The notes below the pieces were generated by a model, which had not been told where the DNA came from, ran no database searches, and was given only the letters and a program-made list of their open reading frames with translations. Of a stretch of DNA of 64,000 nt, positions 30,928 through 39,123 are shown in pieces; position 1 is the first letter of the stretch; each line of letters opens with the position of its first letter. The position numbers and the translations under genes were made by a program. The DNA comes from UBA2705 sp963977125 (GTDB lineage: Bacteria; Pseudomonadota; Alphaproteobacteria; Micavibrionales; Micavibrionaceae), in contig CAXBNJ010000001.1 in NCBI GenBank assembly GCA_963977125.1, positions 1 through 64,000 on the forward strand, written 5' to 3'.

Positions 30928-33582
30928 ATGAAAACGGTTAATGAGATCCGCAATACTTTCTTAGATTATTACAAAAAGCACGGGCATACAGAAGTCTCAT
31001 CTTCGGCGCTTGTGCCGCAGAATGATCCGACTTTAATGTTCACCAATGCGGGGATGAACCAATTTAAAAACGTCTTTATTGGCGCGGAAGAACGCAATTA
31101 TACGCGCGCGACAACATCGCAAAAATGTCTGCGTGCAGGCGGCAAGCATAATGACCTTGAAAATGTCGGATATACAGCGCGCCACCATACTTTCTTTGAA
31201 ATGCTTGGTAACTTTTCTTTCGGTGATTATTTCAAAGAAGATGCGATTGCCTTCGCATGGGAAGTGGTCACGAAAGAATTTGGCCTTGATAAAGATAAGT
31301 TATTAGTCACCGTCTATCATGAAGATGAAGAAGCCGCGACGATTTGGAAAAAAGTCTCAGGTTTAAGCGATGATAAAATCATCCGCATCTCCACCAGTGA
31401 TAATTTCTGGTCAATGGGCGATACAGGCCCATGCGGCCCTTGTACAGAAATATTTTACGATCATGGCGAAGACATATGGGGCGGCCCTCCGGGCAGTGCT
31501 GACGAAGATGGCGACCGCTTTATTGAGATTTGGAACCTTGTCTTCATGCAATATAACCAATTGGAAGATGGCAGCCGCGTTAATTTGCCTAATCCATGTA
31601 TTGATACAGGCATGGGGCTTGAGCGTTTAACCGCGACGCTTAATGGCTCTAACTGTAACTACGATATTGATATTATGCGCGACCTGATTGAAAAATCAGC
31701 GGAGCTTACAGGCGTAGACCCCGATCATAAAGATCATTATGTGTCGCATCGCGTTATTGCTGACCATATTCGCGCGACATCGTTTTTATTGGCTGATGGT
31801 GTTATGCCGTCTAATGAAGGCCGCGGCTATGTGCTGCGCCGTATTATGCGCCGCGCTATGCGTCATGCCTATTTGCTGGGCGGTACAGATGCCATGCTTT
31901 ATAAAATCGTCCCGACATTAATGAGCTCTATGGGCGATCATTTCACTGAATTGCGTCGCGCAGAAAGCTTAATTACTGAAACGCTTAAAATGGAAGAAAA
32001 ACGCTTCCTGACGATGCTTGATCGCGGTATGAAATTGCTCGATGCGGAATCGGCGAGCCTAAAAGCAGGGGATAGCCTATCTGGCGACGTAGCCTTTAAG
32101 CTTTATGATACATATGGCTTCCCGCTTGATTTAACCCAAGACAGCTTACGTCAGCGCAAAGTTGGCGTTGATAATGATGGTTTTGATAGCTGCATGAACG
32201 CACAAAAAGCTAAAGCCCGCGCCGCATGGAGCGGTAGCGGTGATGCGAAGCTTGAGCAAGTTTGGTTTGATATTGAAGATGAGATTGGCGCGACGGATTT
32301 CTTAGGCTATGAGACCAACCAAGCCGAAGGCGTCGCCAAAATATTGTTGAAAGATGGTATGCGTGTTAAACGCGCTGAAAAAGGCGATGAGATTATGCTC
32401 GTCACGAATCAATCGCCATTTTATGGTGAAAGTGGCGGTCAGACTGGCGATATGGGCTGTGTTTCAGGTCCTGAAGGCAAAGCGGATGTGAGCGATACCA
32501 AGAAAGTCCTTGGTAAGATAACCGTTCACAAATTAACCGTTACAGAAGGCGCATTAAGTGTCGATGATACGCTCGTGATGAGCGTTGATGGTGCGCGTCG
32601 CAGTAATATTCGCGCTCATCACTCCGCCACGCATTTACTACACGCTGCTTTGCGTCAAGTTTTGGGTGATCATGTCACGCAAAAAGGCTCATTGGTTACG
32701 GCTGACCGTTTACGCTTTGATATTGCCCAGCCCGTACCGCTTACGGCCGAGCAAATTAATGTGGTTGAACGCCTTGTGAATGATGAAATTCGCGCGAATA
32801 CCGAAGTCATTACCCGTTTAATGGATAAAGAAGAAGCAGTTGAAGCGGGCGCTATGGCTCTATTCGGTGAAAAATACGACGAAGAGGTGCGCGTCTTAAC
32901 CATGGGTAGCCAAGATGATCAGGGCCGTTATTTCTCTGTTGAGCTATGCGGCGGTACACATGCGCGTCGTACAGGCGATATTGGCTTGTTAAAAATCCTA
33001 AGTGAAGGGGCGGTATCCTCAGGCGTTAGACGTATTGAGGCTGTAGCAGGCGAAGCGGCTTTGGCTTATTTCAATAAGCGTGATGCGCAAATATCAGCCA
33101 TTGCTGCGCGCATTAAAGCAACGCCAGAAGACGTGGCAGGCCGCGTTGATCAATTACTTGAAGAACGCAAAAAAATGGAAGCTGAAGTCGCCCAGTTACG
33201 CAAGCAAATTGCTTTGGGTGGCGCCGAGAGTGGTAGCGCGGAAGATGAAGTCAAAACTATCGCTGGTGTAAGCTATATCGCGAAAGTTTTAGAAGGCTTC
33301 CCACCGCGTGATTTAAAACCAATGGCGGATGAAATGAAAGCCCGCATCGGCTCAGGCGTTGTCGCTTTGATTGCAACAAATGAAGGCAAAGCGTCTATTG
33401 TCGTTGGCGTGACCGATGATTTAACGGATCGTATTAGCGCGGTTGATTTAGTCCGTGTCGGCGCAGAAGCGCTGGGCGGTAAAGGTGGCGGCGGTCGCCC
33501 TGATATGGCACAAGCCGGTGGGCCTGACTGTGGCGCAGCCAATGATGCGGCCTCAGCCATTGAAAAGAATTTGGCGAGCTAA
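30928..33582 (+). CDS. alaS: Alanyl-tRNA synthetase
   Basis: An 884-residue class II synthetase, full length. The aminoacylation domain begins IRNTFLDYYKKHGHTEVSSS and includes SDNFWSMGDTGPCGPCTEI. The editing domain has HHSATHLLHAAL and the CGGTHARRTGDIG motif with its zinc-binding cysteine and histidine. The C-terminal DHH-associated domain ends GKGGGGRPDMAQAGG. It charges tRNA-Ala and clears mischarged serine and glycine. Confidence 0.98.
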   Translation: MKTVNEIRNTFLDYYKKHGHTEVSSSALVPQNDPTLMFTNAGMNQFKNVFIGAEERNYTRATTSQKCLRAGGKHNDLENVGYTARHHTFFEMLGNFSFGDYFKEDAIAFAWEVVTKEFGLDKDKLLVTVYHEDEEAATIWKKVSGLSDDKIIRISTSDNFWSMGDTGPCGPCTEIFYDHGEDIWGGPPGSADEDGDRFIEIWNLVFMQYNQLEDGSRVNLPNPCIDTGMGLERLTATLNGSNCNYDIDIMRDLIEKSAELTGVDPDHKDHYVSHRVIADHIRATSFLLADGVMPSNEGRGYVLRRIMRRAMRHAYLLGGTDAMLYKIVPTLMSSMGDHFTELRRAESLITETLKMEEKRFLTMLDRGMKLLDAESASLKAGDSLSGDVAFKLYDTYGFPLDLTQDSLRQRKVGVDNDGFDSCMNAQKAKARAAWSGSGDAKLEQVWFDIEDEIGATDFLGYETNQAEGVAKILLKDGMRVKRAEKGDEIMLVTNQSPFYGESGGQTGDMGCVSGPEGKADVSDTKKVLGKITVHKLTVTEGALSVDDTLVMSVDGARRSNIRAHHSATHLLHAALRQVLGDHVTQKGSLVTADRLRFDIAQPVPLTAEQINVVERLVNDEIRANTEVITRLMDKEEAVEAGAMALFGEKYDEEVRVLTMGSQDDQGRYFSVELCGGTHARRTGDIGLLKILSEGAVSSGVRRIEAVAGEAALAYFNKRDAQISAIAARIKATPEDVAGRVDQLLEERKKMEAEVAQLRKQIALGGAESGSAEDEVKTIAGVSYIAKVLEGFPPRDLKPMADEMKARIGSGVVALIATNEGKASIVVGVTDDLTDRISAVDLVRVGAEALGGKGGGGRPDMAQAGGPDCGAANDAASAIEKNLAS

Positions 33583-33610
33583 GTAAGCGCTAACGGACTT
33601 CTTTATTGAC

Positions 33611-33642
33611 ATAAAAGAACGCAATTGCTAGTGTTCTTTTAT
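33611..33642 (+). terminator. Hairpin, probable terminator after alaS
   Basis: ATAAAAGAAC (33611-33620) and GTTCTTTTAT (33633-33642) form a perfect 10-bp stem with a 12-base loop that itself contains GCAATTGC. The 3' arm is T-rich. It overlaps a TTGACA that lacks a matching -10, so I read it as a hairpin rather than a promoter. Confidence 0.5.
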
Positions 33643-33660
33643 TCAATGGGGAAAATCAAT

Positions 33661-34500
33661 ATGCACGATACAGAGATTGCTTCTTTACAGCAGCGCACGC
33701 GTGATGAAATCGGTAGTCTGTGGCAGCCGCAAAACCTTGCTTTGCCGCATTTACCAGTACTGCTTGGTGCGGTAAATAATCAAACGCCCTTTAATAATGC
33801 CGCAACATTAACGTCAAAATTTAGCACGGCGTCTTGCCCGGCTGATGTGCGCGTTATTGCCAGTGCGCAAGATGCACGATTCATCACGGATCAGGGGCTG
33901 TATTGCGAAGATTTACCCATTAAATTACCAAATACAGACTATCGCATTCCACAAATAATCTGGGATAATTTCGGTGATTTACTCGCGCAGGAAATAGATT
34001 TAGAACGCCTGATTAATCCGCATTTAGCTAGCCAATATATTTATCTAACCGTGCAGCAAAGCATAGTAAAAAAAGATAATACGCATCGTCCATCAGGTGT
34101 GCATATTGACGGGTTTCAAAAGCCGATAATTATACCGCAGCCTATTCAGCATCAAGTTTCAGTTTGCAATATTGAACCCACTCAATTTTATGCAGCGGCG
34201 CTAGCGCAAGACCCTTCTAATTTGACCAAGAAAGAATTGTTTAATGCGCTCGCGCAGCACTGCACGGGCATTGAGCCATACCGCCCACCTGCATATGAAT
34301 TACATTTATTAAACGCTTATTGCCCGCATGAGCCGGCACAGGCTTCAATGGAGGGCTTTAGAAGTTTTGTGCGCTTTAGCGCCTCATCTATTCCCTTTAT
34401 GGGGCAAGATAACACGCGTAACGAGCTGTTTGAGTATAAATGGAATAAACAAAATAAAGATGCCTTTTATAAAAGCATCACTAAACTAGAGTTTATATAA
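33661..34500 (+). CDS. Unrecognised protein with a possible 2OG-Fe(II) oxygenase triad
   Basis: A 279-residue soluble protein from ATG 33661, chosen because GGGGA lies eight bases upstream; longer TTG/ATG starts exist at 33625 and 33646. I do not recognise the family. It has H148-x-D150 in SGVHIDGFQ, a later H223 in YCPHEPAQ, and R238 in RSFVRFSAS. This order and spacing resemble the metal triad and 2-oxoglutarate-binding Arg of cupin-fold oxygenases. That is inference from pattern only. The 231-residue gene follows after 14 bases. Confidence 0.65.
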   Translation: MHDTEIASLQQRTRDEIGSLWQPQNLALPHLPVLLGAVNNQTPFNNAATLTSKFSTASCPADVRVIASAQDARFITDQGLYCEDLPIKLPNTDYRIPQIIWDNFGDLLAQEIDLERLINPHLASQYIYLTVQQSIVKKDNTHRPSGVHIDGFQKPIIIPQPIQHQVSVCNIEPTQFYAAALAQDPSNLTKKELFNALAQHCTGIEPYRPPAYELHLLNAYCPHEPAQASMEGFRSFVRFSASSIPFMGQDNTRNELFEYKWNKQNKDAFYKSITKLEFI

Positions 34501-34514
34501 AGGGAATCACAGAT

Positions 34515-35210
34515 ATGGCTGAATTTGTCTATTGGAAAATTGGGGCGGATACGCAAATATTAATGAATGAGCAAGTCTATCTTGATTTTCGTGGGCGCGT
34601 TGAAACGCTTCATAATATTATGGGCGAGTATTTATCGCATGTGAAAGACCGCGAACCAGATGCACGACTTTCTGTTAACGGCTTTATGGGGCTTAACTAT
34701 TATAACGCGCATAAAATGCTCACGCCGATATTCATGAACACCACGAATATTGATTTTGTTTTATCGAGTGGTTTGAAACGCCCAAAATTCACGGGGATTT
34801 TAACGAATTTTTCTGATGAAATTTATTACACGCGTGAAAATGCAGAGCAAATCAGCCTTGCGGGCATGTGTGTTGACTTTGATGCTTTGGAGGCTGATGG
34901 CGATATTAATGTGTATCAAAAGCCGCCGCATATTTATGAATGCCCAATTTCTGACATTGATGTTGATATGGATGGCTCAGGTCAGCTCTCAAGAATATAT
35001 GCTGAGCATATTGCTGTGATAGAGCGCCCTTGTGATCAAGATGCTGATGGTCAATTTAATGACCAAGATAAGTTGATTATTTTGCCGCAAAGCATCACGT
35101 CACGTGAACAAATGGACGGGCAAGCTCTCAAACATGGCCGCGCAAAGTTCTCAACGCAAAAACGCCCCCATGGTGAAGCGTCTTATATTTATCCTTTTAT
35201 TGGCGGGTGA
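34515..35210 (+). CDS. Unrecognised 231-residue protein paired with the preceding gene
   Basis: No family recognised. It is soluble, without signal peptide or membrane segments. It is Asp-rich with several DxD-type patches (DIDVDMDGSG near residue 148, DQDADGQFNDQDK near 175), which could bind cations, though they do not form a clean EF-hand series. A GGGAATCAC precedes the ATG. The 14-base gap to the upstream gene suggests they are co-transcribed and functionally linked. Confidence 0.65.
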   Translation: MAEFVYWKIGADTQILMNEQVYLDFRGRVETLHNIMGEYLSHVKDREPDARLSVNGFMGLNYYNAHKMLTPIFMNTTNIDFVLSSGLKRPKFTGILTNFSDEIYYTRENAEQISLAGMCVDFDALEADGDINVYQKPPHIYECPISDIDVDMDGSGQLSRIYAEHIAVIERPCDQDADGQFNDQDKLIILPQSITSREQMDGQALKHGRAKFSTQKRPHGEASYIYPFIGG

Positions 35211-35231
35211 TCATGCGCTCTGCGCTTTCAG

Positions 35232-36332
35232 TTAAGCCGTTTCCGCGCGTAATTGTGGCGGGGTAGCTCTTTGTCCACCGCACAGGCTATGCTTTACACC
35301 TGTCGTGCTCGGCAGGGATGTTGGCAGGCCTTGTAAAACGCGAGCGGCCAAATAGGCAAAACCTTGTGCTTCAATGGCATCGCCATTATAGCCAAGCGCT
35401 TCAATTTTATGGACGTCACAGTTAAGGGTTTTTTCCAATTCAGCCATGATATAATCATTATGACGACCGCCACCACAAACATAGAGCGCCGTGGTCGTGT
35501 CTATGTGATGGGCAATACTGCGCACGGTGAAGGCGCTTAAGGTGGCGACCGCATCTTCAACACTAAGCGTGTTTATGCCGGCCGTGTCCCAAGCGTCACG
35601 ATCGAGTGATTTTGGTGCAGGGCTATTAAAGTAAGGATGGCTGAGCCATTTCGCGATGAGATCTTCATTGGGCACGCCAGATTTTGCTATGATACCGCCC
35701 GTGTCGTATTTTATACTCTTCGCCGTTAAAAGATAATCATCAATTAAAGCATTACCAGGCCCCGTATCACAGGCGTAAAGGGCGTTATCTTCCGGGCCGT
35801 TTATTTGCGTGATGTTGCTAACGCCGCCAATGTTTAGAAAAGTGACGGGCAGGTTTAGCCCTGATTGCTGAGCCATGGCGCGATGATATAAAGGGATGAG
35901 CGGCGCGCCTTGCCCGCCAAGCGCCACGTCAGCACTGCGGAAATCATAAACTGTTTCTAGCCCAGTAAGCGCGGCCATTAAATCCGCATCACCGATTTGC
36001 AGGGTTTTGCCATTATCGGGATCATGGAATAGTGTTTGGCCATGAAAGCCTATGGCGTCAATGCGCAGCTTAGCGTTACGGGCCTGCAGGTCACGCACTA
36101 ATTGCGCTTGAAATTCACTCATATGCCGCGCGGTTTCTTGTACAAAATCAAGGGATGCATCGCTTTGCCCTAAACAGGCGCGTAATTTATCGCGCAGATC
36201 ATCGGGATAGGGGCATTCGATATAATCCAGCGCTTCACTTTGATCTTGGCCATTGGTTCTGAGCAGAGCGGCATCAACACCGTCTAAAGATGTACCACTC
36301 ATTAGGCCGATAATATTATAAATGCTTGGCAT
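35232..36332 (-). CDS. anmK: Anhydro-N-acetylmuramic acid kinase
   Basis: A 366-residue kinase that phosphorylates and opens 1,6-anhydroMurNAc during peptidoglycan recycling. The N-terminal YNIIGLMSGTSLDGVDAAL is diagnostic. FHGQTLFHDP, the FLNIGGVSNIT segment and the ACDTGPGNALIDDY segment follow, and the C-terminal YVCGGGRHND binds nucleotide. Normal length. It is convergent with the 34,515 gene and divergent from tyrS. It fits functionally with the lytic transglycosylase at 39,124. Confidence 0.97.
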   Translation of the reverse strand: MPSIYNIIGLMSGTSLDGVDAALLRTNGQDQSEALDYIECPYPDDLRDKLRACLGQSDASLDFVQETARHMSEFQAQLVRDLQARNAKLRIDAIGFHGQTLFHDPDNGKTLQIGDADLMAALTGLETVYDFRSADVALGGQGAPLIPLYHRAMAQQSGLNLPVTFLNIGGVSNITQINGPEDNALYACDTGPGNALIDDYLLTAKSIKYDTGGIIAKSGVPNEDLIAKWLSHPYFNSPAPKSLDRDAWDTAGINTLSVEDAVATLSAFTVRSIAHHIDTTTALYVCGGGRHNDYIMAELEKTLNCDVHKIEALGYNGDAIEAQGFAYLAARVLQGLPTSLPSTTGVKHSLCGGQRATPPQLRAETA

Positions 36333-36424
36333 TGCTATCGCTCTTTGTTAAATATCATATAGAGTATAATACTAGCATAAATACGATAGAACAGTAAATT
36401 TAACAGTAAGAAAGTATACTGGTT

Positions 36425-37681
36425 ATGACGCAATATAAGTCCGATTTCCTTAATGTTTTACAGCAGCGTGGCTTGATCCACCAAATTTCAGATGCCGATG
36501 CACTGGATAAAAAACTCTGTGAAGGTATGCAAACGGCTTATTGTGGCTTTGATGCGACAGCTTCATCACTGCATATTGGTAATTTAATCGGCATTATTAT
36601 GCTGCATTGGTTTCAAGAAACAGGTCACCGTCCTATAACGCTTATGGGGGGCGCCACGACAATGCTTGGCGACCCAAGCGGTAAAGAAGAACAGCGCCAG
36701 TTAAAAACCAAAGAAGAAATTGAAACAAATATTTCATCGATAAGAACAGCCTTTGAATCGTTTATTACATATGGCGATAGCGGCAATGGCGCGGCCATGG
36801 TGAATAATGCGGATTGGATGCTTGAATTTAAATATATTGAATTTTTGCGTGATTATGGCCGTCATTTCTCGGTTAATCGTATGCTCAGCATGGATAGCGT
36901 GAAGTTACGCCTAGAGCGTGAACAGCCGCTCAGCTTTTTAGAATTTAACTATATGATCTTACAAGCTTACGACTTTGTTGAGCTGAATAAACAATATGGC
37001 ACGTGCTTGCAAATGGGTGGCTCTGACCAATGGGGCAACATGGTTGGCGGTATTGATTTGGGCCGCCGTATACGCGGTGAGGAGCTGTTTGTCGTTACTT
37101 GTCCGCTGTTAACCAAGGCTGATGGCACAAAAATGGGCAAATCAGTCAGCGGGGCTGTGTGGCTCAATGCTGATATGCTCTCCCCTTATGATTATTACCA
37201 ATTTTGGCGCAATTGCGATGATGCTGATGTTGGCAAGTTGCTGCGTATATTCACGAAATTACCATTAGATGAAATTGCCAAAATTGAAGCGCTACAAGGC
37301 GCAGAGCTTAATGAAGGTAAGAAAATCCTTGCATTGGAAGCAACGAAATGGCTGCATGGGCTTAGCGCTGCGGATGATGCGCAAGAAACCGCACGCAAAA
37401 CCTTTGAACAGGGCGGCGTTGGTGATGACCTTCCACGCATTGAAATTGCGCGCGCTATTTTAGAGGGCGGTGGCATGTCTGTTCTGGATGCTTTTCAAGA
37501 AAGTGGCCTTGCGGCCTCCGGCGGTGAGGTGAAGCGCCTGATTAAAGGTGGCGGCGCGCGCATTAACGGCAATTCTGTATCTGACATGGGCTATGTGATT
37601 TCAGCGTCTGATATTGATGGCGAGAATTGCATTAAATTATCATCAGGTAAAAAACGCCATGCGATATTGGTCGCGGTATAG
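36425..37681 (+). CDS. tyrS: Tyrosyl-tRNA synthetase
   Basis: A 418-residue class I synthetase. The HIGH-like motif is SLHIGN (near residue 49), and GGSDQWGNMVGGIDL and the KMSKS-like KMGKS follow. A C-terminal S4-type RNA-binding domain has EVKRLIKGGGARING. It is full length. A TATAAT at 36,365 lies upstream, but its -35 partner is badly spaced, so I do not call a promoter. Confidence 0.97.
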   Translation: MTQYKSDFLNVLQQRGLIHQISDADALDKKLCEGMQTAYCGFDATASSLHIGNLIGIIMLHWFQETGHRPITLMGGATTMLGDPSGKEEQRQLKTKEEIETNISSIRTAFESFITYGDSGNGAAMVNNADWMLEFKYIEFLRDYGRHFSVNRMLSMDSVKLRLEREQPLSFLEFNYMILQAYDFVELNKQYGTCLQMGGSDQWGNMVGGIDLGRRIRGEELFVVTCPLLTKADGTKMGKSVSGAVWLNADMLSPYDYYQFWRNCDDADVGKLLRIFTKLPLDEIAKIEALQGAELNEGKKILALEATKWLHGLSAADDAQETARKTFEQGGVGDDLPRIEIARAILEGGGMSVLDAFQESGLAASGGEVKRLIKGGGARINGNSVSDMGYVISASDIDGENCIKLSSGKKRHAILVAV

Positions 37682-37694
37682 GCGTTTTCTTCGA

Positions 37695-38291
37695 TTACTT
37701 CGTCAGAGTCGGCAGCTCATTTATCGCATAACCTGTGCGATATTCGCCTTGCGGAATAGGCAGGCGATCGACAATTTTATCAGTGAGCGGTATGGCTAGG
37801 CCCGATACGGTTATACCTTGGGCAGCCATTATTTGCTGGCCTTCGACAATAGCCGCGCTCCAATTATTAAGGAAGCGATCTGTAAATCCTGCATGGTCAA
37901 CAAATACATCTTTAATGCCGCAAGCGCCAATAAGCATGGCTTCACGCACGCTTGGATAATGCGTCGTGATTAACAAGCGGTTCTGCATAGGAATGCCATT
38001 GCGCATCATTGCGTGTAATGCGCCTTCTTCAGCCATGGTGATGTTATTGATTTTCCAGTCTCGATTTTTCATCAATCGATCGGGGACATCTAAACCTGCT
38101 GCAAAGTTATTACAGCCAGTGGCTAATGGGTTAAACTGTTTATCAAGAATGATACAGCCGACTTTTGTATTATCTGCGCTGCCTCGTGCGATATTGCGCG
38201 CGGCTTGCCCCCATTTTTGAAGCTCCGGTAAATAAGCTTTGTTCATCGGAATATCAAATAAATCTGTAAGTTTAAATGCTGGTGCGGTCAT
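37695..38291 (-). CDS. Deaminase-fold protein lacking zinc ligands (degenerate paralog)
   Basis: A 198-residue protein aligned by eye with the deaminase encoded just upstream (38,296-39,018). Shared features are the N-terminal helix, a strand like VGCIILD, a loop of similar length, and the core helix. At the place of HAE it has MAEEGAL, and at the place of PCxxC it has HYPSVREA. So the zinc-binding His and both Cys are missing, while a Glu remains. It is probably catalytically inactive, perhaps a regulatory or heteromer partner. The two genes are 4 bases apart. Confidence 0.6.
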   Translation of the reverse strand: MTAPAFKLTDLFDIPMNKAYLPELQKWGQAARNIARGSADNTKVGCIILDKQFNPLATGCNNFAAGLDVPDRLMKNRDWKINNITMAEEGALHAMMRNGIPMQNRLLITTHYPSVREAMLIGACGIKDVFVDHAGFTDRFLNNWSAAIVEGQQIMAAQGITVSGLAIPLTDKIVDRLPIPQGEYRTGYAINELPTLTK

Positions 38292-38295
38292 GCGC

Positions 38296-39018
38296 TTATC
38301 CTAACCCAAGTTTTTTTAAGGGAACGGATCTGATTTGTGGCGCTGGGCGTGTTACGCCGCCTTTGCCCCAATCTTCCAGCTCAGCATAGGCGATAGGCTG
38401 CGTAAAGCCAAAGCCAAGCGCTTGCCTTGCGGCGATGGCATTGAGTTCATGCAGCTGATCAAAGCCAAGATTAGGAGAAACTTGTTTTTCTAACGGAGTC
38501 ATAAACATTGAAAGCTGCGGGTGTTTCGCCCCGATTAAGATACTGCCTGCTGTATCAAATGAGTCTTTCCAGCGCTTCACGCGCTCAGGATCAAGTTGAT
38601 TTTTATCTGTGATAATTGTCTGTACCTGCGAGCCATGCGTGGTGACAAGGCAAGGTGAGCAGGGATAAAACGTGCTGAACATAATGGCATCTTTTAAAGC
38701 AACGCCCTTATTCGCAGCATTAACAATCGAGGCGACTTCCGCATGGGTTGTCCGGTCAAGGCGCCATTGGCGCCAGATCGGATCATCACCATCATAATCA
38801 TCAGGCAGTTCAATACCTGGGACAAGGCCATTAACGCCAATGCTGAGTAATTCATTTTGCGGTGATATAATCAGGGCGGCTGTTTTTGTTGAAGGGTCTT
38901 GGCTGTATTTCTCAGCTATAGACTTGGCCATATTCAGCCAATCCTGTACGACGGCCTTGGTGAGTAAGAGGTGTTTCTTTACGAGCCCATTATAGGGATT
39001 AGATTTAACTGCACTCAT
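38296..39018 (-). CDS. Zinc-dependent (deoxy)cytidylate-type deaminase
   Basis: A 240-residue protein of the cytidine/dCMP deaminase superfamily. The zinc site is complete: HAEVASIVNAA gives the His and catalytic Glu, and FYPCSPCLV the two Cys. LSIGVNGLVPG lies upstream of the HAE helix, as in ComEB/dCMP deaminases. The substrate is not certain. About 75 C-terminal residues extend beyond the core. It forms a two-gene operon with the degenerate paralog downstream. Confidence 0.8.
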   Translation of the reverse strand: MSAVKSNPYNGLVKKHLLLTKAVVQDWLNMAKSIAEKYSQDPSTKTAALIISPQNELLSIGVNGLVPGIELPDDYDGDDPIWRQWRLDRTTHAEVASIVNAANKGVALKDAIMFSTFYPCSPCLVTTHGSQVQTIITDKNQLDPERVKRWKDSFDTAGSILIGAKHPQLSMFMTPLEKQVSPNLGFDQLHELNAIAARQALGFGFTQPIAYAELEDWGKGGVTRPAPQIRSVPLKKLGLG

Positions 39019-39123
39019 TGACGCATCCTCAAATAGCTGTATTATTTGTCATATGCGAACAGTTTTACCGCGGCGGATTACGTAAAGTCAAGCATGGCAT
39101 AGCGTTATAATCATTGGGCGTGT

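Noticed and set aside
33606..33611. TTGACA as a promoter -35 for the 33,661 gene
   Set aside because: No acceptable -10 at 16-18 bases; the sequence is better explained by the hairpin 33,611-33,642.
36345..36370. TTGTTA and TATAAT as a tyrS promoter
   Set aside because: Spacing is 14 bases, too short for a confident sigma-70 promoter.
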